A DNA stretch of 64,000 bases, from contig VZSE01014931.1 of the NCBI GenBank assembly GCA_013398275.1, positions 434,001-498,000 of the forward strand, given 5' to 3'. Shown piece after piece: positions 33,488 to 44,070 of the stretch (within the stretch, counting starts at the first letter, position 1; each line of letters begins with the position of its first letter). The notes beneath the pieces were generated by a model, which saw nothing but the letters and a program-made list of their open reading frames with translations, had not been told where the DNA came from and did not search any database. The translations under genes were made by a program, and so were the position numbers. Source of the stretch: Promerops cafer (lineage: Eukaryota > Chordata > Aves > Passeriformes > Nectariniidae).

Positions 33488-34260
33488 TGTTGTGGTTTAG
33501 GAATTGTACTCCCCAGTTCAGTGCCGGCACCGAGACTCTCCCAAACCATGCACTGCTTGCTTGCTTCCCCCTCCCTCTCGTCCTTTCTGTTCCAGAGGGA
33601 TAGAGTTGAGAATTGGAGGCACAAAAGTTGAAGATCATGGGTTGAGATATGAACAATTTACTGGAAACAGCAGTGAGATATTAAAAGTAACAGCAACAAT
33701 ATTAATAGCAAAAGTATACGAAAGAGAGGGGGATTCACATGCAAAAATGCTTACCATGACCCCAAGATAATGAACAATGAGGACCATGCCACCATGCCTT
33801 TCCAGGGGAAGCATGCCCTTTTTCTTGGAAACCAGAGAATTCCTTATGTGCAACCCCAGCAATGATCTGAGGTGATACAGAATAACATCTGGGTCCCACC
33901 CAGAGCTAGGACATCTCCCATGGTAGCTTGTCTGCCTCAGTACTGTCTTCACAGTGAATATTTGTAAAGGGTTGACCTTGAGAAAGAATAACCAATATTT
34001 GTAACAGCAATGCCATCCTGAGGAGCAGAAGAATGATCCTCTGTCTCCTGTTGCAGTTCTGGATTTCACCAGAAAGCTTCCCTTAACAGCTCTTGTAGTG
34101 GCTTATGTTGCTCTAGAGGCAAGTATTGCTTAAACAGAGTTTTGTTTCTGGATTATCTGAAGCAATGGTTTTAGTTCTGATGCTTGTGGCACCTGGATCG
34201 CCATCTCTGAATTACCAAAGCTCTGACGATCTTTGAATTGATCTTGCTACCTGGAATGTG
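33488..34260 (-). mobile_element. LTR of a third avian ERVL-like family
   Basis: Plus-strand reading opens with TGTTGTGGTTTAGGAATTGT, then GCCGGCACCGAGACTCTCCC, 'GGAGGCACAAAAGTTG', 'CATGGGTTGAGATATGAAC', 'CCTTTCCAGGGG', 'GGTGATACAGAATAACATC' and 'AGGACATCTCCCATGG'. This is the antisense form of an LTR common in bird genomes, so the element's sense is minus. It shares the late 'TCAACCCATG' motif with the LTRs at 7834 and 21493. The 5' boundary on the plus strand is clear. The far end is estimated: similarity is convincing to about 34090 and plausible to about 34260, with no target duplication found. The 144-codon minus frame (33635-34069) is inside the LTR and not considered a gene. Confidence 0.65.
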
Positions 34261-34519
34261 AAGTGTTAAAGTGCTTAGAACATTTTTAGAGGTCATGATG
34301 ATTCTGTAAACAAAGTATGTTCATCTGATCTGTATGAATATAAAAAAGAAAATCTGGTGGTTTTCTCTTCCTGCCCCTCCTGTACCCAGATTTTTTTGGC
34401 CCTAATTCTGTAGCCTCCCTCCTCTCTTCCCCCATGTTTCAAAACTCCTTCTCTCATACATATTTTAAGTGCATTTTCATTCTACAGAGACTCTAACCCT
34501 CATCTGCTCTGACAGCCTA
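34261..34519. other. Unique sequence, no gene seen
   Basis: No feature recognised. Confidence 0.45.
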
Positions 34520-34585
34520 AGATTCTTGCTGGTCTATTAATTTAATATTCATGAATATAAGCAGAAAAGGCTCCAGTCTCTTACC
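34520..34585. promoter_or_regulatory. AT-rich homeodomain/POU motif cluster
   Basis: GGTCTATTAATTTAATATTC and ATTCATGAATATAAGC pack several TAAT cores and a palindromic TATTCATGAATA (12 bp, perfect) into about 40 bp. It could be a small regulatory element; evidence is motif content only. Confidence 0.2.
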
Positions 34586-35882
34586 ACCAACCTGTTCTTT
34601 GGTCAGGACAAGGAGAAAAGTCTTGCCTGCTGTGATCATTAAGTATTTCTTCTGAGGCCTGGTTAAATCCAGAACTGTCTTCAGGGCACGATACCATTTA
34701 CTTGTGTCTGAAGAACTTAAGACTCAGCATGAAGCCTATTTGCACACTTTGAATATTGACCCTTGCTTATGAGATAGGACACAATTTTTATGAAGTGGGA
34801 TTTTTTTTTTGAGAGAGAGAATTAAACCTTTTCTTTCATTTTACCTTTCCTTTCCTGTCCAAGCCTAGTTCTTGGGAGATTAGCTCAAAATGTAGCTTTG
34901 GAACAAGCACTGGAAAGTGGAAAAGCTGCAGGTACTAACCTGGAACTTGAAGCCAAAGGCAGGATAGCAGGACAGTGTTATGCTTGTAGCTAGTGTTATT
35001 TCCTAATGTATAAGTTAAGGTACTTACTAGGTGCAGTTGAGTTCCAACTGTTCCCTGTGTCATCATAAAGGTACGGAATATACTACAGACACTTAAAGAA
35101 ATGTGATAGAGAAAAGGCAGGTCCCAGAACTGCTGAAGAGGAGTTGGGAAATATGAGATCTCACAGCTCCTGAGTAGGAAGCAGGTGGGGAAAAAAAAGA
35201 GCAATGCTTTTTTTGTTTTGTTTTTGCTATCTGTTCTTTGAGGGCAGCTGAGCAGCACTTTTGCATGAGCAGGTGACATTTGTCCGTGTGTAAGTGTGTA
35301 CCTAGCCCCTACAATTGTTTGCAGCCTCTGGGCCATGTCTTTGCTTCAACTTGGAGAGTCCAAGTCCTGTTTCTCACACAAGGCCAACCTCAATATGAAA
35401 ACAAAGTAACACTAACATTCAGAAACTCTGCCTCTAATAGCAATAAAACGTGTAAGTATTTATGTGCTAGCAGCCGAGCATGATTCTTTCTTGTCACAGG
35501 TCAGGCCACATGTGTCTAGTTATGGTGACTGCGTGTGATCATCCTGCAGCCAAGTGACCCTAGTTCCACTGCAGCACAACCCCTCTCTGTTCCTGCCGTG
35601 CTGGTTTCGGGCTCTAGCACTGCTTTGGCTGGCTGAGACTGACTGCAAAGGCTAGAAAAGATTGATTTGGAATTCAAAAGGATTTTGATCAAGAGGAGAT
35701 ACCGTCCAAAATGAACCAGATGGAATTCAAGACAAGTGTAGAGATTTGCCCTTAGGAATGAGAAATCAAATGCGTGAATACAAATGGGCGATGGTGATCT
35801 CAGCAGCAGTTCTAAGGAAGACCTGTTGAATTAAATGATCTGCAAAAGGCAAGAGTCTTATTCCGTCTCCAAAGGAGAGGGG
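34586..35882. other. Unique sequence, no gene seen
   Basis: No gene recognised. The 133-codon minus frame (34935-35336) shows no domain pattern. Short poly-T/A runs at about 34800 and 35190. Confidence 0.5.
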
Positions 35883-35934
35883 AGAAGTACTCCCCTCTTT
35901 CCCTTTGTATGTAGGGAAAGAGGGGAATACTTCT
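35883..35934. ncRNA. 22-bp-arm hairpin, one G:U wobble
   Basis: Left arm 35883-35904 (AGAAGTACTCCCCTCTTTCC...) pairs with right arm 35913-35934 (AGGGAAAGAGGGGAATAC...) over 22 positions with a single C/T difference that leaves a wobble pair on one strand. The loop is 8 bases (35905-35912). This is unusually long for a chance inverted repeat. It could be the stem of a small structured RNA or siRNA precursor, or the relic of an inverted duplication. No transcription evidence can be read from sequence. The type label is provisional. Confidence 0.35.
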
Positions 35935-36067
35935 AAGGAGACTTCAGTGGGAGCATCTTGTTCAACCTTGGTAACAGCTTTGGAGAAAAGGGCTTTAGGA
36001 CAAAGGGGCATTATGCTTCCTCTGAGAGGTTATCCTCACTAAAAAACAGAGAAATGGAAATAGGAGA
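35935..36067. other. Unique sequence between hairpin and repeat
   Basis: No feature recognised. Confidence 0.4.
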
Positions 36068-36088
36068 GGGCTGCTTTACTGAAGACTT
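36068..36088 (+). repeat. 21-bp direct repeat, copy 2
   Basis: Exact second copy of 33380-33400. It is followed by a G8-type run (GGTGGGGGGGCAATG). Flanks do not match copy 1. Confidence 0.85.
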
Positions 36089-39000
36089 GGTGGGGGGGCA
36101 ATGTTAAGTAACTCGTGTGGGTGAGGAGGGCATGAAGTAAGGGCAGACCATTTACTCTAATAGATGCCTCAAGAAGGCATGAGAATCATTCTTCCTTTTT
36201 AAGTAATTGGATAAGGATCTTCAGAAATAGCCAAAGTTGGGCTGTCTCCATTTCCTTAAGGAAAGGATAGGAGGGGCTTTCTGGCCCTACTTCTAAGTGA
36301 TCTATCAATGATTAATCAGATTATGACTACTTCATTTGACCTCAAGAGAAGATATGCTTAATTTCTAAATCAAAACTGCCATTCAAGAAAAATGAGTAGT
36401 GGCTTTGGGACCTTCCTGCACCAGCTCCTCATTTATTCCTTTCTGTGTGCAAGTTGTGTTCACTGGGTAGGGACCGCAGAGTGACTGTGGTGCCAAGACT
36501 GTCCTCTGGGGTGCCACTACTGCAGACATGACCAGAATTTACAGTCTCTGCCCATCTTTCTGCTTGTCTCTAGGATAAATGTACATCAAACTTACTTGTA
36601 AGTCTCCCATTCAGGGTCAGGGATCAAGAGCCATCTACTTTCTGAACTCTACCCTTTGTTATTTTGTTGGTTTTTTTTTTTATTTTGGAAGTGTTGTTAA
36701 GAAGTGGCACTAGTAGTGCATTGCAGGTACCAGCTGGCAAACTCTGTGGTGGTGAAACAATGACCTGAGAGACATCTAGCAACTGAGGCTGGGATATGAA
36801 AGTAGAAAATCTGTAAACTACAGTTGTAAATGCACTGAAGATGAAATGGCCTTCCTTGCATTCCTGCAGCAAGTCTAGGGACTTTATCAAAGGTAGCTTA
36901 CAGGATATGTCAATCTTTTGTACAGCTGCAGTTAAAGAAAAGACAGGTCTTAATAAATCTCTACTCTGAAATATGCTTTCCTTCTCTCTAACCTCTGCTG
37001 TCAATGGCTTGCTTTCAGTTATCTTTCCAAAAGGAGTGGTTGTACATTTCGAAGAATCTGAAGATTATTTTCCTGCCTTTCCTCTCTCCTTTAACTTTGG
37101 CAGTCTTTCACTCTGAGATGCAACAAAGGCTGTTTTCCCAGAGAAACTGGACAGTAGCCAAAAGGCCACAGCAGTTCAATGGAAATATTGAGTGGCTGCA
37201 CGGAGTGTTTGGAGTAATGCTTCAGAAATGTTCCAGTTAGAAGGAAAGGCATGGCCCAGGCAGTAGATGCTGCTAAATTTGCTTTCCTCTGTGGTTATGT
37301 GAGTTCTGGGAGCATGGTACATATTACAGATACACTCTTGCTCCAGTGAATATGGAGGTAATGTGGGCAACCTTTTCCCTGTGAACAGAGGGAGAGGGTA
37401 ATGCTGAGACAACAAAAAAATCTGCAGGACACAGAGGTGGCAGTCTTCTCTTTTGTAAAGTTATCTCTGGGAGCATCCTGGCTAACTTTTATCTGCAGCA
37501 TCAAATATTGAGTCTGGCTTTTCTTGAGGTGATCTCCAACTCCTGCTGTGGCAAATAAAGTCTCATGGACCCATGCTTTGACTATCCTTCATGCAGCAAT
37601 CACCAGGAGCTAAATAGGTTACAGGGATCTTCTTGCCATGCTGAGCAGGGAGCAGAGCTGCTTTTGTGGATCACTAACTCAGAATCCTAGCATGCTCTTG
37701 TAGTACATAATAAGTTTTTTCCCAAATACTTCCATATTCTATTTTAATATTGTGCTAATTGTAACAGCCATGTACTGTGAAATTTTTTCAAGATGCTCAG
37801 TAAAACATCTGCTGACTCTTTCAAACTTGCGCTCTTAAAGAGGGGTTTAAGTCTATTGCCCTACTACCCAGGTGATCATAAAATCTGGGCTGTAGCTGCC
37901 CAGGGGTGGGTGTGGTAAAGGAGGATGGTGGTAGGGTTACAATTGCTGGTGGTGTAGAGTCTCAGTGGTTTCTGACTGGCAGCTACAGCCAATACTGCGA
38001 CCAAGGGGGACTGTGGCAAAAGGTACGTACTGTTGTTCCCTAAATGTATAGTGGTAATACACAGTTGCTGATATGACTGCCTGAGGAGATCTTGGCACTT
38101 TCAAATTTAATGTTAAAGCCTTCTCCATGTACATCTTGCTGCATTCTAATGTCTCACAAGTGCTCCAGTAGGCAGAGACTACAGTGGAAAAGGTATCATC
38201 TGCTGTTAATGTGAGTAGCTCCTGTGTGAGACATGTAGACAGCTGCCATGCTTTCTTTCCCATTGCAGGGCCTTAACTTCATGTGGTGGGGATGCCACAG
38301 AGTCCTTATCCCACCTGAGGAAATACAGCCAGGAAAATGTGCATGTGTATATTAATAAAATGCTTCCCCTGCTTCCTGGTCTTCCCCCCAGTTTTTCAAC
38401 ACGTGGAAGATTTTTTATAAATGTGCACAGTGAATTTACCCACTTCTGCTGCAATGGAGAAATGAAGATACAGATTTGAGATGGGACTGACTGACTGAGC
38501 TCTGAAGTCTGCATTTGCATCCTCTGATTTCATCTGCGTTAGCCACTACTCAAGGTACTTTTCTCCTTGCACTCAGTGTTTTGCTTAGAATTCAAACATA
38601 AAATCCATTGTGAAATTTCAGAATTAGTTTTGCCAGTGGTGGACTACAAACAGGCAGTAGATGAACTCTGTGACATAATGAAAAGTGTAGCATAGCAGAA
38701 ATGGGGGAAACCAGCATTTGACTGATCAGTGAGGGGTTTGCATCAGCTGCCTTCTATCAACTTCTGTTACCAGATCCGTCTGTGACCTGATATGCCTTGG
38801 AACTCTCAATTGTCACTGCTTGTGTAATTTGGGGTAGTTACACATCTAAATGAAACGTCTTCATAGATAGACGTATAAGAACTTTAAATTTGGGCTGTTT
38901 TCATTTGAAAAATACTTTGATCAGAAACCAGAAAGAAAGATTTCTGTCCCTGTCCAAATAGTAAAATTCAAAACGGTATTGCTCCCAAACTCTTGGGGCT

Positions 39001-42000
39001 CAAGTAAGGCTTTTGATACTGGATTACTTTGAATGGAAAACTTCAAACTGGTTGCTAATCTTTTCCAAGTCAAATGTATCAAATCATACAGTACCACTTA
39101 CCTTTTTAAAATGCAAGTGCAATAAGGGGAGAGCCTTATAACTACAACTGATATAATGAAAACCCTTTAATCTCATTAGTCAGTGAAGCACTATGAGAGC
39201 CCCTTCTGTCAAACCTGTGCTTCAGACATGCTGTGGCCTCAGGCTATGTTTTGGAATTGAAATTTTAGCTTTCTGAATCCCAACCTGATCAGCAATTTAA
39301 GTGTAGTCATTAGAGTGGCAATTTTGAGTCTCGTTTCCTTTGTGGGCACTGTGGATATGTTCATGCCAGAAGTGGTATAGATTCTGATGGGGTGAATTGG
39401 GTGCCACTGGTAATAAACCTCATTCTCAAAATCACCTATTTCAGATTCCCCCCTGAAACAGTTTATACCACAGCTCAAAGGATCGAGGTGAAAACTACTG
39501 CTAGACCATAGGAAAAGGAAATATATGGTATTTTCACTCTTGTGTTTCCCATCAGGATATTAAAGCTCTGCAACAAAAAGATCCATTCACAGTGGTGTGG
39601 ATTACCTTGATGTTTTTATGTCCCCTAGTGCCAGGCTTATCTCTTTAAGGCAGAAATGCAGCTTCCTGCTTATTTACCTGTCCCAAATCCAGCTTCACCT
39701 CCCAATTTTTTAGCTCATCTTTTCATAGAGAGCAGGTCTGTAAATCTAGCTACAGAGCCATGTGTGCTAATGCTCTGTGTCCATACTGTCTGCTTGGTCC
39801 AAGAGCAGAACTTCATGCCTGAATTCACTGCGTGCCCATCCAGCTACTTTGGTGACAATGGCATATCTCACAGTTTGGTATTCACAGGCTTGCTTTATAG
39901 CTGGCCCTCTTTGAAGGAAAATAACCTGTGTAGCACCTCAGCTCTGGAGTTTGTTAGTAAAGAAGCAATGGTGTGAAAATGCCTTTGGCCCCTGATATGT
40001 TGCAGATTATTAATAGTAGGAGAGACCCCCTTAGATTGGTGTTTTGGTGTCTTTGCTACCCAAGGAATTGGTTCCTCACTGCTTTCTGGGAAATTCTCAG
40101 TCTATCCCTTAATATGACTCTTGCCTGTTAATGTCCTCACTGTGCACTTCCCTGGCTGTTTTGAGGGAACTAGGGGAGATTGGAAAGAGGAAGGTTAATA
40201 ATGTGCATTTCTTACATTAGAATGGGATAAATAAATAAAGGTGCATTAAAGGTAGCATAACTGAGAGGGATGAAAGAGAATTAATAGACGTGCCAAAACT
40301 GGTATAAATAAAGAAGTAATGGGAAGGACCAGGAGAAGGTGCAATTATATCCTGGAGGTTCTTGCTTGGTTTACCACAGACATACAGAACATTCAATAAT
40401 TCAATTGTTCAATGAAGTTTTATATGATATCTTGTCCTGTCATTTCTCTTTGTTGAACAAGCCCCACCCTTAATCTTAATTCATTGTTATATTTTCTAGC
40501 ACTCCAATCATGCCTGTTCTCCACTGGAATAGTTGTAATTAATGGGTGTCTGTCTTAAGACAGGATGTCACCAAACTAGGCGTGGTACATCAAATAACAA
40601 TTTGAGAGCACCGAATATGGTGGAAAAGTTAGTATAAACTCACTAATGAGGAGCCAAATCATTAGAGAAAACAAAAACCAGTGAGATGACATTTAATGAG
40701 TAAATACAAGCAGTTGTAATTGATTAAGGCTGAATACAGAAACAGTTCTGCAAAATGGTCTATGTTTTTCCCTTTAAAATAAAAATGAATGTTGGTCTTT
40801 TGAGAGAAACAGACAAAAATTTCAGTGGTTTTAGAGGGGGATCACAATCTTTGGTTCTTTGGGAAATTATTTGTTTTGCATTTAAAGTTCTGAGAAAATT
40901 TGTTAGAATTCTAAGTAACATGCTGTTTCAAAGTATGTTATTCTGCTTTTAATACATCAAAGTGACATGTGAAATTTGAAAGTGCTTTTTAACTAGTACA
41001 CTTGGGTGAGCTGGACATAAGTTCAGGAAATGTCCTGCTCCAAGTGACTGGCTTTCAAAGATAGGAGGAATATATGTACGTACACATGCATAGGTGTATG
41101 GAACAGGTTTATATATATAAAGTTTACTTAACCCATCCAAAACAAGCATTTCTTTTGGCCAAGGAAAAGAGAAACAGCAGCTGGTGATGCTGTAAGCATC
41201 TATGGCAGCTACTAAACAGAGGATAAATCCAAGATTTATTCCTCCAGTTAGGAACTTCAAGTGTGAAAGTATCATGGCATGGAAGTGGGAGGAACATCCC
41301 CTTCACACAGCTCCCCTACAACCACTTTTAAAATACAACATTGCAGTTTGGACACCTGACTTCCAAAATATTTGGCAGGTTGCATGGAGTGCAGAGCAAG
41401 AATGTAATCAAAGGTTGGAGTGACTTTATTTACAAGGACAGATTTAAATAGGTACAGCTTGGTTAAGTTATGAAGAAAGGATATATGCACTAATGGTCTA
41501 GATATTTGGATATTTGGAGAGCTGGAGAGCACAGGCCTGGTTAAGTCATCTTAATAATCACCTAAGCTAAAATTTCACAATGGATGACAGAAAGCTGCAC
41601 GATGATGAAATGTCTTCACATGCCAACTGGTTTCCTTGATTAGGCAGCGGGCATCCTGTGGTGTGGCGTTTTGCAATGTACCTGAAAAAGAGAAACAGCA
41701 AATGTAGACATCCCTCCCTGTGGAAACTCTCCTGCACTAGCCAAGAGTTCCACGTGAGCCACCATTTCTTCTTCCAGATAGAGATGTTGCATGGTGGCAG
41801 AACATAAGCAGAGCAAGCTGAGTCATTTATCTGCTACAAAATGCTCAAAGGCAAACTGTGGTTAAAGGCATGAGTTTTGATGATTTATTCTACTTGGAAT
41901 CATCCTGAATTTGTTGAGACACCCTGTTTTTAGGTTAAATGAACATTCATTCTGGATTCCTGGTTCCCATCAGACTGTTCTGAAATCTATCTGAAGTGTG

Positions 42001-42023
42001 CTCAGTGACCAGAGAATCTCCAG
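36089..42023. other. Long unique stretch, no gene seen
   Basis: About 6 kb with no gene or named repeat recognised. A T-rich run lies at about 36661-36681. Frames of 104-126 codons (36624-37004 minus, 37937-38263 minus, 38206-38520 minus, 39656-39976 plus, 40949-41275 minus) carry no family signal. The part 40.2-40.8 kb is AT-rich with some TAATTG words. Confidence 0.5.
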
Positions 42024-43162
42024 TCACAGAATTATTAAGGCTGGAAGGAGCTTGTCTAATCTAACTCCTCTACTGAATGTAAGGTCAAATAGAGTACATT
42101 GCTTATGACTGGGTCCAGATGGGGTCAGAATAGCTGCCACACTAGAGACCCCACAGCCTCTCTAGGCAACTTGTTCTAGTGTTCGACTACCTTCACTGTA
42201 GGGAAAAAAAAAAAAAAAGCTTTGTTTTCCTTATATTTGAAGGGAAGTTCCTGTATTTCATTTTGTACCCTGTGCCTCTTGCTCTTTCACTGACACCACT
42301 AACTAGAGTTTGACTGTGTCTTTGCTGCCTGACATCAGGTATTTATATTGGTGAGGCCATTTTTAACTGAGGCGAGATAATCCCAACTCTGTCAGCCTCT
42401 CATGTGTTATATGCTCCAAGTCCTTGATACTCTTAGTTACTCACTGCTGGACTCCCTCCAGCGTGTTCATGTCACTATTGCTTTGGGAAGCCCAGATCAG
42501 GGCACCGCACCCCAAACTCTGGACCTTCAGTGATGAGGAGAGGGGCAGGATCACCTCCCTTGACCTGCTGTCAATGTTTTTCTTCACAAGAGGCTGCTGA
42601 CTGCCACACACACTGATGGCTCCTTGTCAATTTTTCATGCAATAGAACTCCAAAAGCCTCTTTTGTGGAGTGGCTTTCCAATCAGTTGAACCCCAGCACA
42701 TAATGGTTCATGAAGTTTTCTTTCCTCAGGTGCAGGACTTTGTGCTTCCCTTCGAACTTCTTGAGATTCCTGTCGTCTCAATTCTTTAGCCCGGTGCAGT
42801 CCCTCTGAGTGGCAGCACAGCCTTCTGGTGCACCAGCCACTCCTCCAGTGCTGTAACTTCTGCAAATTTGCTGAGTGCTCTCTTCACCACCGTCCAGGTA
42901 ATTCCTGAATCACAGAATCATCAAGTCCCTTCCCTCCTTTTCTAAACTGGTCATTTTGTTATGAAGGGTGACAGGTTGGCCAGGCATGCTATTTCATATA
43001 TCCACGCTGACTACTCCCAATTACTTTCCTTTTCATCCTTAATATATTTGGAAATGGTTTCCAGAAGCATTTGTTCCATCACTTTCCCAGAAATCAAGAT
43101 AAGGCTGATGGGCCTGTAATTGCCCAAATCTCCTTTTTGAAGATGGGAATGAGTGGTTGCTG
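42024..43162 (-). mobile_element. Long CR1 LINE copy, antisense, possibly two nested pieces
   Basis: From 42024 the plus strand shows the reverse complement of a CR1 3' end (CACAGAATTATTAAGGCTGG), then 'CCTCTCTAGGCAACTTGTTC', 'CCCTCCAGCGTGTTCATGTC', 'GCCCAGATCAGGGCACCGC', and continues into CR1 coding/UTR sequence. Around 43040-43160 it reads 'GGAAATGGTTTCCAGAAGC', 'AAGGCTGATGGGCCTGTAAT' and 'TTTTTGAAGATGGGAATGAG', the antisense of a conserved CR1 reverse-transcriptase segment. An A15 tract (42204-42218) interrupts it. A second CR1-end-like word, CACAGAATCATCAAG at about 42910-42925, sits inside, so two CR1 pieces may be joined. Multiple stops; not functional. Confidence 0.85.
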
Positions 43163-43820
43163 ATTTGGAAATTATCAATGGATACCAAGTGCATTAATCC
43201 ACTTCCCTTTTTTTTAACTTGGCTTGGGAAAATTTGTGGTTTACCTGGGAAAAAAAATATTAGCAAGTCTTAAAGCTGTTTTTTGGGCTGGAATAAACAC
43301 TTAAATAGCGAAGCTTGGGCAAGTGTAAGGAAGTCAGAGAGTGGCGTCAGATCCTGCAAGTTGTAGCTGGGAGTGGATGAAACCTGCACTCGAGTCCAAT
43401 GTCACTGAACTAAGTGTGGCACTACCTCTTCCCTAGGAAGAGTATTTCACTTCTCTTTCTCATCCCAAAAGCAATTCTCACTGAGTAGCTGGACACCACA
43501 TCTGTCCTGGGCATCTGTCTTGGAGTGACACCGAAGGGGTCCCTCTTTCAAACTGCTGGGCGGGAGGGGGCTGCAGAGCCGGCCTTTCCCCTCCTTGTTC
43601 TCCCTGCTGCTTTTGTTCCCTGCCTTAATTCCCTTTTGAAGGGCTGATATTTTATTCAGCAGCCCCTGCTGTGCTGGAGCCCGTGACAGAAGTTTCTCAA
43701 AAGCACTCCGTTGACAAAATGCTAACAGCTGGTCTTTGAAACTCAGGGAGTGCTAGTCGGAGAGGTGAGGGTGGCAGGGAGCAAGGCAGAGGAGGGAAGA
43801 GAGAGAGAGAGGAGGGCGGC
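43163..43820. other. Unique sequence with purine-rich tract
   Basis: No gene recognised. A GA-rich run occupies 43785-43816. The part 43560-43720 looks low in repeats and may extend the conserved block that follows. Confidence 0.4.
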
Positions 43821-44070
43821 ACAAAATGCACTGTTTGTTAGGAATAATGAGGCAAAAATATGACAGAGGTTTTTATTGCAAATAATAGACAGTGAACTTC
43901 AAACAACAGCAGAGAATCATTAAAAAAACCACAGCAACAGAGTTAAATAAATGCATAATTAGCCAGCGCCATGAAGGTGGAATTTACTGCACCGAGATTC
44001 TTAAGGGAGAGTCAATAAATTCACAGCTGGTTTGGGTTTTCTTATTATTATTATTCTTTTCCCTCAGGAA
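43821..44070. promoter_or_regulatory. Candidate conserved enhancer-like element
   Basis: A repeat-free block with closely spaced intact motifs: GGAATAATGAGGC, TTTTATTGCAAATAATAG, AACAGCAGAGAATCATT, AAATAAATGCATAATTAGCC (POU/homeodomain), ACTGCACCGAGATTC, and GAGTCAATAAATTCACAG. The texture strongly resembles vertebrate conserved non-coding elements near developmental genes. No alignment was available, so this is inference. It contains no convincing frame. Confidence 0.35.

Noticed and set aside
33635..34069. 144-codon minus-strand ORF with hydrophobic segments
   Set aside because: Inside the LTR beginning at 33488; hydrophobicity comes from T-rich antisense composition.
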